NCBI GenBank assembly: GCA_949152475.1
Contig: OX424570.1
Span: forward strand, 23,928,694-23,992,693
DNA length: 64,000 bases
Direction of reading: 5' to 3'
Source of the DNA: Terebella lapidaria
Lineage: Eukaryota; Annelida; Polychaeta; Terebellida; Terebellidae
Positions 1 through 12,000 of the stretch are shown here, in pieces (position 1 is the stretch's first letter; every line of letters starts with the position of its first letter). A program made the position numbers and the translations under genes. The notes beneath the pieces were generated by a model that saw only the letters and a program-made list of their open reading frames with translations, did no database searches and was not told the DNA's origin.

Positions 1-2839
1 GTGTACTGTCTACCCACCATGTTCACACACTGTGTACTGTCTACCCACCATGTTCACACACTGCGTACTGTCCACCCTGTGATCACACACTGCGTACTGT
101 CTACTCACTGTGTCCACACACTGTGTACTGTCTACCCACTGTGTTCGCACACTGCGTACTGTCTACCCACTGTGTTCGCACACTGTGAACTGTCTACCCA
201 CCGTGTTCGCACACTATGTACTGTCTACCCACCATGTTTCCACACTATGTACTGTCTACCCACCATGTTTCCACACTGTGTACTGTCTACCCACCATATT
301 TGCACACTGTGTACTGTCTACCCACCGTGTTCGAACACTGCGTACTGTCTACCCACTGTATTCGCACACTGCGTACTGTCTACCCACTGTGTCCACACAC
401 TGTGTGCCGTGTACCCACCATGTTCGTACACTGTGAACTGATTACCCACCGTGTTCGTACACTGCTTACTGTCTACCCACTGTGTTCACACACTGTGTAC
501 TGTCTACCCACTGAGTTTGCACAATGTGTACTGTCTACCCACCGTGTTCGCACACTGCGTACTGTCTACTCACTGTTCTCGCACACTGCGTACTGTCTAC
601 CCACTGTGTCCTGTGTACCCACCATGTTCGCACACTGCTTACTGTCTACACACCGTGTTCGCACACTGCTTACTGTCCACATACTGTGTTCGCACACTGA
701 TTACTGTTAACCCACCGTGTTCGTAGACTGCGTACTGTCTACCCACTGTGTTCACACACTGTACTGTTTACCCACCGTGTTCGCACACTGAGTACTGTCT
801 ACCCACTGTGTTCCCACACTGTGTACTGTCTACCCACCGAGTTCGCACACTGCGTACTGTCTACCCACTGTGTTCACACACTGTGTACTGTCTACCCACT
901 GTGTTCGCACAATGTGTACTGTCTACCCACTGTGTTCGCACACTGTGTACTGTCTACCCACCATGTTTCCACAGTATGTACTGTCTACCCACCATGTTTC
1001 CACACTGTGTACTGTCTATCCACCATGTTCACACACTGTGTACTGTCTACCCATCATGTTCGCATACCCACTGTGTATTGTCTACCCACTGTGTTCACAC
1101 ACTGTGTACTGTCTACCCACTGTGTTCGCACACTGTGTACTGTCTACCCACCGTGTTCGCACACTGCGTACTGTCTACCCACTGTGTTCACACACTGCAT
1201 TCTGTCCACCCACCATGTTTGCACACTGTGTACTGTCTACCCACTGTGTTCGCACACTGTGTACTGTCTACCCACCGTGTTCGCACACTGTGTACTGTCT
1301 ACCCACTGTGTTCACACACTGCATTCTGTCCACCCACCATGTTCGCACACTGTGTACTGTCTACCCACCGAGTTCACCCACTGCGTACTGTATACCCACC
1401 GTGTTCGCACACTGCGTACTGTCTACCCACTGTGTTCACACATTGTGTACTATCTACCCACCGTGTTCGCACACTGCGAACTGCCTATACACCGTGTTCG
1501 TACACTGCGTACTGTCTACCCATCGTGTTCGCACACTGCGTACTGTCTACCCATCGTGTTCGCATACACACTGTGTATTGTCTACTCACTGTGTTCACAC
1601 ACTGTGAACTGTGTACCCACCATGTTTGCACACTGCGTACTCTCTACCCACTGTGTTCGTACAGTGGGTACTGTCTACCCACTGTGTTCGCACACTGTGT
1701 ACTGTCTACCCACCGTGTTCGCACACTGCGTACTGTCTACCCACTGTGTTCACACACTGCATTCTGTCCACCCACCATGTTTCCACACTGTGTACTGTCT
1801 ACCCACTGTGTTCACACACTGTGAACTGTGTACTGTCTACCCACCGAGTTCGCCCACTGCGTACTGTATACCCACTGTGTTCGCACACTGCGTACTGTCT
1901 ACCCACTGTGTTCACACATTGTGTACTGTCTACCCACTGTGTTCACACATTGTGTACTGTCTACCCACTGTGTTCGCACACTGTGTACTGTCTACCCACC
2001 GAGTTCGCCACTGCGTACTGTATACCCACTGTGTTCGCACACTGCATACTGTCTACCCACTGTGTTCACACATTGTGTACTGTCTACCCACTGTGTTCAC
2101 ACATTGTGTACTGTCTACCCACTGTGTTCGCACACTGTGTACTGTCTACCCACCGAGTTTGCCCACTGCGTACTGTATACCCACTGTGTTCGCACACTGC
2201 GTACTGTCTACCCACTGTGTTCACACATTGTGTACTGTCTACCCACTGTGTTCGCACACTGTGTACTGTCTACCCACCGAGTTCGTAGACTGCGAACTGT
2301 GTATACCCACTGTGTTCGCACACTGCGTACTGTCTACCCACCGTGTTCGCACACTGTGTACTGTCTACCCACTGTGTTCGCACACTGCGTACTGTCTACC
2401 CACCGTGTTCGCACACTGCGTACTGTCTACCCTATGTTCACACACTGTGTACTGTCTACCCACCGTGTCCGCACACTGCGTACTGTCTACCCACCGTGTT
2501 CGCACACGCGTACTGTCTACCCTGTGTTCACAGACTGTGTACTGTCTACCCATCATGTTCGCACACTGCGTACTGTCTACCCTGTGTTCACGCACTGTGT
2601 ACTGTCTACCCACCGTGTTCGCACACAGTGTACTGTCTACCCATCATGTTCGCACACTGCGTACTGTCTACCCTGTGTTCACACACTGTGTACTGTCTAC
2701 CCATCATGTTCGCACACTGTGTACTGTCTACCCACCGTGTTCGCACACTGCGTACTGTCTACCCACCGTGTTCGCACACTGTGTACTGTCTACCCGCCGT
2801 GTTCGCACACTGTGTACTGTCTACCCACCGTGTTTGCAC
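1..2839. repeat. 31-bp minisatellite, about 90 units, directly at the donor of exon e60
   Basis: The unit on the plus strand is close to 'ctgtgtactgtctaccc' plus 'accgtgttcgcaca', 31 bp in all, repeated head to tail from the window edge up to the last bases of e60. Units differ at a few positions (Cs and Ts, 'ttcgcac' versus 'ttcacac'), with occasional shortened units. All three plus frames stay open for long distances because the unit has no stop and 31 is not a multiple of three, so the apparent ORFs are not genes. On the transcript strand every unit carries 'CAGTGTGCGAACACGG', almost the same as the e60 exon end and donor. The array continues past base 1. Confidence 0.95.
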
Positions 2840-3004
2840 ACTGGAACTTGTTGGCAGGACAGTGTCGTCCGCCTGGATACCGCGTGGGACAGCTGGCCTC
2901 GTCAGAGAAGTCCTGGCAATCTTTGTCACCGTCGCATACGAACGCAGCATCGATACAGTGACTGCTGTTACAGCGGAATTGGTCTGACAAACATGGCCGA
3001 TCAA
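2840..3004 (-). CDS. LRP2: LRP2 exon e60: LA8 of cluster IV and start of LA9
   Basis: The exon encodes a full LA module with calcium motif '[13 protein letters not shown]', then '[17 protein letters not shown]', which resembles human LRP2 'CPTRFPDGAYC'. The acceptor is 'tttccag'. The donor is either GTGCAA (exon end 2840, phase 1) or GTGTGC (2842), and both lie at the very edge of the 31-bp minisatellite. The next exons are outside the window. Confidence 0.88.
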
Positions 3005-6000
3005 CTGGAAATATCAAACAACAAAATCATATAATTCTTCTGTCTTCGTTGAGTGCATTTCAAAAGTTTTCCTCAGTACTATATTTTTCCACAAGCCTTT
3101 AAACTTGAAAACTATTTTTTCTGTTTCATATCATGGAAATGAATTTCACAATAGTTTTCGAACTTTACTCATGCAAAGTATTCTCATACTCATGAGAGTT
3201 ACTTTCATTGCATGCACAGGGACTGGAGATATTGTAGACTTCGCATCCGAATGAATACATTGAACACACTTCCCAGTGTTATTCAGTATGTATATAAGTT
3301 GTTCACCAAATTTATAATAAAAATGTTCTATTCACAATACCTTTCCCCCACCCCGACATACCACAGCCCTGTTCGTCGCTGCTATCCCCGCAGTCATTGT
3401 CATGGTCACATCGCCACCTTCCCATAATGCACTGATGATTGTCGCAGCGGAACTCCGACTCGGAACATTCACGGTACATCGACACTGCAATACACAGCAA
3501 TTCCATAATTCATCAAGTACCGTTCGCTTGATTTATCTCAAGAAATTTGACAAAAAAAATGCTTCAGAAATTGCTTATGATTGTATTACATACAGTAAAT
3601 ACAATGTCATGTCAAACATTCGACAAACCACTCATACATAAATAGCAAATGCTAAGCAAAGAAGTTGACCAACTCACTGCACATGACGACATTTTCATCA
3701 GAGTTGTCTCCGCAATCGTTGTCAAAGTCACATTTCCAGCGAAGAGGAATACAGCGACCATTGGTGCACTGAAAGTCTCCTGTTCATGAAAGTTGTTATC
3801 ACAAATACTAATGAGATTACGAGTAGTATATGTACTACATTTTCTTTCAAAAAAATTTCAATTTTTTTAGAGTATGGAATCGATAGATGTCATGATTCAA
3901 ACCCAACAATATATGCCTAAGAAAAGATTATGATAAACTGTACAAAATATATAACTGTAATTCATATTCTCGAAAACGTATGGCTTATTTTCTTTGACAA
4001 CCTATCCAAAAGCTCATTTCAAAATCGCTGAGAATTCAGATCACACACTGAACCACGACAAAGTTGCCACAAACTTCTGTACCCCCTGACCTGTGGGATG
4101 ACACGTTGGACAGTTCTCGGGTTTCTCGTCGGAACCATCCCGGCAGTCGTCACGGTGATTACATAGCGCCCAGTTAGGGACACAACGGTAGTTTGTGTCA
4201 CATTTCGTCCAGCCAACTGGGCAAGTTTGGTTCTCTGGAATATTCAAAAGATTATGAGTACAATGATCAGGATTTCTCAAACATTTTTAGACACATAAAC
4301 ATGAAGTAGATTCGCATGGACTCAGTGACTTGCACGAGAATGAAACTGATGTTGGAAATTATTCAGGAGAAAGATGGTCAGCCAAATAGTTTATGATAAT
4401 TGTGTCATGATGGAATTTTGTGAGGAGATCGAACGTACCTAATTGGCATGCATAATTTTGGATATATCTATGTCTTATGTCTTTTTAATAAACCAATTTT
4501 GTGAGATTAACACTTACGACAGTTCTGTCTTGGAGCCTCATCAGAGTTGTCACCGCAGTCATCGTCAACGTCACATCGCCATGACAACGGGATACAGCGA
4601 CCATTGTCACATGAAAAACGTGAACTCGCATCACAGGTCGTGTGTGCTGAAATAGATATTAGGAGCAATAAAATTTTGTGTTCATACATCGTCAGTCTTT
4701 GTTTTCCAATTGTGGAAATATTACATGCAAGAACTTTCTGATTTAGATTTGATTTTTACAATACTTGAATTCTATTGATTTCAAGCTGGTTATTTGACAT
4801 CGAATGGTAGCTATTACAAACACAGACGTCCAAAGATTCGACCACTCACCACAAGCCTCATTTAGCGGTAATTCGTCGCTTTTATCCCCGCAGTCGTTGT
4901 CTTGGTCACACGCCCACGTCTGTGGTATACACTTGCCATTGCCACACTACAGACAAATATAAACATTGATCTTCATTCATCAGTTGCAGTTTCTAAGTAC
5001 AGTGGTCTCTGTAAGATAAGACCTCACTTTTTGCAGGAAAAATGATGTCTTATCTTACAGGAAGTCTTATTTCACAGGTTCATTTACCATGTTTACATGT
5101 CAAACTGATCTTTGGAGAATATAAAAAGGTCTTCACAGACAGGGAAGTCTTATTTCGGAGGGGTCTTATCTTACAAGGACCACTGTACAAAATTGTGCTT
5201 TTTTTGTGGTTGTGGTTCTTTGCGAATTAGATGTTAAATATTTTACTGACAATATTCATGAATAACAAATATTCTTCCTGAAAAATGTGCAATGGGTTGT
5301 CATTTATTATATGATATCTTTATACACACCCGGTAAATAATGTGGACTGTATTCTACATGTCCATCTTTTTTCCATTATCAAAAGTATTCAAGGTTTCAG
5401 AAATTATTCCACACAATTTACTATAGAGATATTCATATAATCTCTGTCTAGAGCATGGACCAAATACAATATACATATATATATAACAACTAATATAATT
5501 CTTATATACAAACATTAAACATTGATCACAATGATGTTAACCAATTTGCACAAAAACCAAGATGACAATTGACGTACACAGTGACATACATGCATAGGCC
5601 CAAACAACCACAAATGAATATCGAAGTGAGATCACCCATGTCAAAGTGTCTGTTATAGAGGTAAGTATGGCAACAAGACTGGGTCACAGACCTGGAACTG
5701 CCAGCTCTCACACTGATGATTCTCGCACTTCTCGTCGGAATTATCCCCGCAGTCATCGACACCGTCGCAGATCTTGAACGGGAACGTGCAGTTGAGATTG
5801 TCGCACTGAAACTGTCCTGGCTTGCAGTGACGCACGGCTATCGGGGGAATAACAGATAGAAATAGCAATTCAGCAAAATAGCAGACAGCAAGAGAAATAG
5901 CAAATTAACAAGTATTTATCAGAAATTCCAGCTAGAATGAGAATTTCGGATATTTTGATGAAGGTTTCAATCACTGTTATATTCTCAGATTTCATAGCCA

Positions 6001-9000
6001 CTTTTTCATTTTACCAGCGGCGACATCTCAAATCAAGACGATCAATAATATGCAATTCTCTCATAAAATTTATGGCGAAATTGGGAGCCCATCAATCACC
6101 CCTGAAAACTGCCCAGTTTATTGAAATATGCGACACAATACAAAGTTTACCCCCAAGAATTCTCACAGTCTGCGGAACATTCATCCAAATTTGTGATGAG
6201 AAACAATATTAAAACATCCAACAAAAGTATCGCCACGGCACTCACGACAGTCGGCCGGTTCGTCAGACCCATCTTTACAGTCCGGCTCCCCGTCACACTT
6301 CCACAGGCCCGGGATACAGCGGTCGTCCACCGCGCCACAGCGGAACTGGCTCGTCGTGCAGTTAGCGATGCAAGTTTTCCCATCTGCGGCCATTAGGAAG
6401 TAAGTCGGACAGTCACAGACGAAACTCTCACCACCCGGCTTGATCAGGCAGAGATGGGAGCAACCACCATTGTTCTCTCCGCATGGGTTGTCAGCTGTAG
6501 AGTATACTCATAGTAATGATAAGGTATTCTTGTCAAATTGCCTCAATTATATAATATCTATCATAACATACATACGTGGCTGTTGAGCAGTGCTTTAATA
6601 TAATATATACAGGCAGATAGTGGTCGGAATCGTTTGAAAATCAAAGCTCGATTAATCGTTGTAAAAAACGAGCGATCATCGAGCCGGCTCGAGCTTTACA
6701 ACTACAGATGCCAGTGTGAAACTAGACGTCAAGGCCTAAAGATGCCTTGGAGGCATTTCGGTGTGATGATTAATTTATAATATATACTAGATATCGACGA
6801 AAATGAAAAATGTCGACTCCGCAAAAAAACTTACCGTTAAAATAATACCCCTTAGACATGTTTGTCTAGGGCGACGAGTCCGAAAAAAAAGTCTGTTTCG
6901 CTCTACGACTCAGTGTTTCCGAGATATCGACGAAAACGAAAAATGCCGACTTGGCAAAAAAATTTCGGGTCAAGGTCAAAGTTCATCCATAATACCCCTT
7001 AGACATGTTTGTTCATCCATAATACATATAATACATATAATACATATAAGACAACTGTTGTCTAGAGCGACAAGTCCGAAAATAACGTCCGTTTCGCTCT
7101 ACGACACACCGTTCCCGAGATATCAACGAAAACGAGAAATGCCGACTCGGCAAAAAAATTTCGGGTCAAGGTCAAAGTTCATCCATAATACCCCTTAGAC
7201 ATGTTTGTCTAGGGCGACGAGTAAGAAAATAACGTCCGTTTCGCTCTACGACACGCCGTTCCCGAGATATCGCCGAAAACGAAAAATGCCGACTCGGCAA
7301 AAAAATTTCGGGTCAAGGTCAAAGTTCATCCATAATACCCTTCAGACATGTTTGTCTAGGGTGACGAATCCGAAAATAATGTCCGTTTCGCTCTACGACA
7401 CACCGTTTCCGAGATATCGACGAAAACGAAAAATGCCGACTCGGCAAAAAAATTTCGTGTCAAGGTGAAAGTTCATCAATAATACCCTTAAGACATGTTT
7501 GTCTACGGCGACGAGTCCGAAAATAACGTCCGTTTCGCTCTACGACGCACCGTTTCCGAGATATCGACGAAAACGAAAAATGCCGACTCGGCAAAAAAAA
7601 TTTTGGGTCAAGGTCAAAGTTCATCAATAATACCCCTCTACGACACCCTCTTTCACTCGACACCCAATACCCTCTTTCGCTCTACGACACGCCGTTCCCG
7701 AGATATCGCCGAAAACGAAAAATGCCGACTCGGCAAAAAAATTTCGGGTCAAGGTCAAAGTTCATCCATAATACCCTTCAGACATGTTTGTCTAGGGTGA
7801 CGAATCCGAAAATAATGTCCGTTTCGCTCTACGACACACCGTTTCCGAGATATCGACGAAAACGAAAAATGCCGACTCGGCAAAAAAATTTCGTGTCAAG
7901 GTGAAAGTTCATCAATAATACCCTTAAGACATGTTTGTCTACGGCGACGAGTCCGAAAATAACGTCCGTTTCGCTCTACGACGCACCGTTTCCGAGATAT
8001 CGACGAAAACGAAAAATGCCGACTCGGCAAAAAAAATTTTGGGTCAAGGTCAAAGTTCATCAATAATACCCCTTAGACATGTTTGTCTAGGGCGACGAGT
8101 CCGAAAATAACGTCCGTTTTGCTCTACGACGCACCGTTTCCGAGATTCGACGAAAACGAAAAATGCCGACTCGGCAAAAAAATTTTGGGTCAAGGTCAAA
8201 GTTCATCAATAATACCCCTTAGACATGTTTGTCTAGGGCGACGAGTCCGAAAATAACGTCCGTTTCGCTCTACGACGCACCGTTCCCGAGATATCGACGA
8301 AAACGAAAAATGCCGACTCGGCAAAAAAATTTCGGGTCAAGGTCAAAGTTCATTCATAATACCCCTTAGACATGTTTGTCTAGGGCGACGAGTCCGAAAA
8401 TAACGTCCGTTTCGCTCTACGACACACCGTTTCCGAGATATCGACGAAAACGATCCGCAAAAAAATTTCGTGTCAAGGTGAAAGTTCATCCATAATACCT
8501 TTAAGACATGTTTGTCTAGGGCGACGAGTCCGAAAATAACGTCCGTTTCGCTCTACGACGCACCGTTTCCGAGATTCGACGAAAACGAAAAATGCCGACT
8601 CGGCAAAATAATTTTGGGTCAAGGTCAAAGTTCATCCGTAATACCCTTTAGACATGTTTGTCTAGGGCGACGAGTCCGAAAATAACGTCCGTTTCGCTCT
8701 ACGAAGCACCGTTTCCGAGATATCGACGAAAACGAAAAATGCCGACTCGGCAAAAAAATTTCGGGTCAAGGTCAAAGTTCATCCATAATACCCCTCAGAC
8801 ATGTTTGTCTAGGGCGACGAGTCCGAAAATAACGTCCGTTTCACTCTACGAAGCACCGTTTCCGAGATATCGACGAAAACGAAAAATGCCGACTCGGCAA
8901 AAAAAATTCGGGTCAAGGTCAAAGTTCATCAATAATACCCCTTAGACATGTTTGTCTAGGGCGACGAGTAAGAAAATAACGTCCGTTTCGCTCTACGACA

Positions 9001-12000
9001 CACCGTTCCCGAGATATCGACGAAAACGACTCGGCAAAAAAATTTGGGGTCAAGGTCAAAGTTCATCCATAATACCCCTTAGACATGTTTGTCTAGGGCG
9101 ACGAGTCCGAAAATAACGTCCGTTTCGCTCTACGACGCACCGTTTCCGAGATATGCAGGATGCCTCAACAAAAAATTATTTCGACCTCTAGGTCAAAGGT
9201 CGTTTGACGTATCGATCCCAAAATCAATAGGGTTCTTCCCTGTTGATATATAAACCTCTGTGCAAAATTCTGCAACTATTGCCTGAATATTTTTCGAGTT
9301 ATCGTCCGGAAACCAAGTTTCAAGATCAGCCTCGATTTCATCCTCAAGGACCTCACGGACCTCGGAGCCGGATCAAAAAAAATAATACACCCTAGAGATG
9401 TTTGTCTAGGGCGACGAGTCAGAAAATAACGTCCGTTTCGCTCTACGATGCACGGTTTCTGAGATATGCAGGAAGCCTCAAGGATGAATCAGCAAAAAAT
9501 TATTTCGACCTCTAGGTCAAAGGTCGTTTGACGCATCGATCCCAAAATCAATAGGGTTCTTCCCTGGTGGCATATGAACCTCCATGCAGAGTTCTGCAAC
9601 TATTGCGTAAATATTATTCCAGTTATCGTCCGGAAACCAAGTCTCAAAATTAGCCTTGATTTCATCCTCACGGACCTCGGATCCGGCTCAAAAACAATAG
9701 GGTTCTTCCACATATCATTTCTGACTTGTGGTGAAAATTTGACGAGGATCCGTCAAGGCAATCTAAAGTTATCGTCCGGAAACCAAAAGTGGCGGAAGAA
9801 GATAAAAAAAAAAAATTCTGCTAAAACCATAAAGGCATTTCTGCCGAAATGCCTTAATTAAACGATCCCTGGGTGATTTTAACCTGCTGGGTCCCACCAC
9901 ACCGTCCAAGATTCTAACCGGAAGTGTGATGTCGCAAAGTTGGAGGGAAAATAAAGTGTGTTTGTGTCTTTTTGGTGCGAAATATCGTGTAAAATTCGTG
10001 ATTGCTATCAAAATTCAGGCACAATGAATGAGTTGAAAAAATCGATCATTCAAACTCAGGCTCGAGGGCTCGTTTTCAACTGAAAAACGATCGATTAATC
10101 GATTTTTCGATTAATCGTCCGAACACTACAGGCAGACTACCAGTAACAAGTATAGTCACTACTGGTTATCTTGTGGTTAACATTCAGTGGATCCTGTGTT
10201 TTAAGACCACCCAAGGGACCCAAAAGAGGTGGTCTTAAACTAGACGTCAAGGCCTGAAGATGCCTTGGGGCATTTCGTGTGAGTTCTATTCCTACCTAAC
10301 ATTTACCTAAGAGACCGCGTAGAACCATAATGACTCTGAATCTGTCCGTGGTTAAAGTTTAAGTGACATACCCCGTCCTTAGGCATTTTTGCGTTTCGCT
10401 CTACGACGGACCGTTTCTGAGATATGGCAAACAGGAAGTGCTGAGTCGGCAAAAAAAAATTCGACACCAGAAGTCGTCTCGACGCAAGATACCCTCTAGA
10501 CTAGTTAGTCTAGTGCCAGGAGGCCGGAATTGAGCTCCGTTTCGCTCTACGTCGCACCATTTCCGAGATACGGCCAAACAGGAAGTGCCAAGTCGGCGAA
10601 AAAAAAATTCGACACCAGGGGTCGTCTCGACCCAAGATACACACTAGACTAGTTTGTCTAGTGCCAAAAGGCCGAAATTGAGCTCCGTTTCACTCTACGA
10701 CACACCGTTTCCGAGATACGGCCAAACAGGAAGTGCCGAGTCGGCGAAAAAAAAAATCGACACCAGGGGTCGTTTCGACCCAAGATACACACTAGACTAG
10801 TTTGTCTAGTGCCAAAAGGCCGAAATTGAGCTCCGTTTCGCTCTACGACGCACCGTTTCCGAGATACGGCCAAACAGGAAGTGCCGAGTCGGCGAAAAAA
10901 AAATTTGACATCAGGGAACGTCTCGACCGAAGATACACACTAGACTAGTTTGTCTAGTGCCAGGAGGCCGAAATTGAGCTCCGTTTCGCTCTACGACATA
11001 CCGTTTCCGAGATACGGCCAAACAGGAAGTGCCGAGTCGGCGAAAAAAAAAATCGACACCAGGGGTCGTTTCGACCCAAGATACACACTAGACTAGTTTG
11101 TCTAGTGCCAGGAGGCCGAAATTGAGCTCCGTTTCGCTCTACGACATACCGTTTCCGAGATACGGCCAAACAGGAAGTGCCGAGTAGGCGAAAAAAAAAA
11201 TCGACACCAGGGGTCGTTTTGACCCAAGATACACACTAGACTAGTTTGTCTAGTGCCAGGAGGCCGAAATTGAGCTCCGTTTCGCTCTACGACATACCGT
11301 TTCCGAGATACGGCCAAACAGGAAGTGCCGAGTCGGCGAAAAAAAAAGTCGACACCAGGGGTCGTTTCGACCCAAGATACCCCCTAGACTAGTTTGTCTA
11401 GTGCCAGTAGGCCGAAATTGAGCTCCGTTTCGCTCTACGACACACCGTTTCCGAGATATGCAAGAAAGCCTCAAGGATGAATCAGCAAAAATTCTTCCGA
11501 GCTCTAGGTCAAAGGTCGTTCGACGGAGTGATCCCAAAATCAATAGGGTTCTTCCTTGGTGGTATATGAACTCCCATGCAGAGAATACTTGCCATTGCAT
11601 GAATAGTTTTTGAGTTATCGATCGGAAACCAAGTCTCAAAATCAACCTTGATTTCATCCTCATGGACCTCACGGACCCCGGAGCCGCCTCCAAAACAATA
11701 GGGGTCTTCCATGTAATATTTCTGACCAGTGGTGTAAATTTGGACAAGATCCGTTCAGGCGTTCCCGAGTTATTGATCGGAAACCAAAACGACGGAAAGT
11801 AAAAAAAAAAGAAGAAAAAAAAAAAAAGAAAAAAAGGCAAAACCATAAGGGCATTTCGGGCCGAAATGCCCTAATGACAGGTGGTCTCTCATGGCAGGTT
11901 CATTTATGGCCATTTGCGACCAAGGAGAGAGGCCCTCAAACCATGGTGGTCTCTCACAACAGGTGGTCTTTAACACAGGATCAACTGTGATATATATTCC

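Noticed and set aside
1-2839. CRISPR array
   Set aside because: Units are contiguous without spacers, and the context is an animal gene.
1-3034. Long plus-strand ORFs rich in [15 protein letters not shown] repeats (up to 737 codons)
   Set aside because: They come from a 31-bp satellite without stops and are open in all three frames. No start context, domain or codon bias; the region is the intron after e60.
6803-9000. Small ORFs of the type [18 protein letters not shown] in the R1 arrays
   Set aside because: They repeat with the 147-bp unit, are short, and occur in several copies and frames. Products of the repeat.
6721-9858. p53-type half-sites (AGACATGTTT) in each R1 unit
   Set aside because: A perfect half-site per unit, but the required adjacent second half is missing; the motif is also part of the palindrome tagacatgtttgtcta.
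10020-10128. Independent small palindromic element
   Set aside because: It is the right subterminal part of the hAT-like element, as the matching left end and the 8-bp duplication show.
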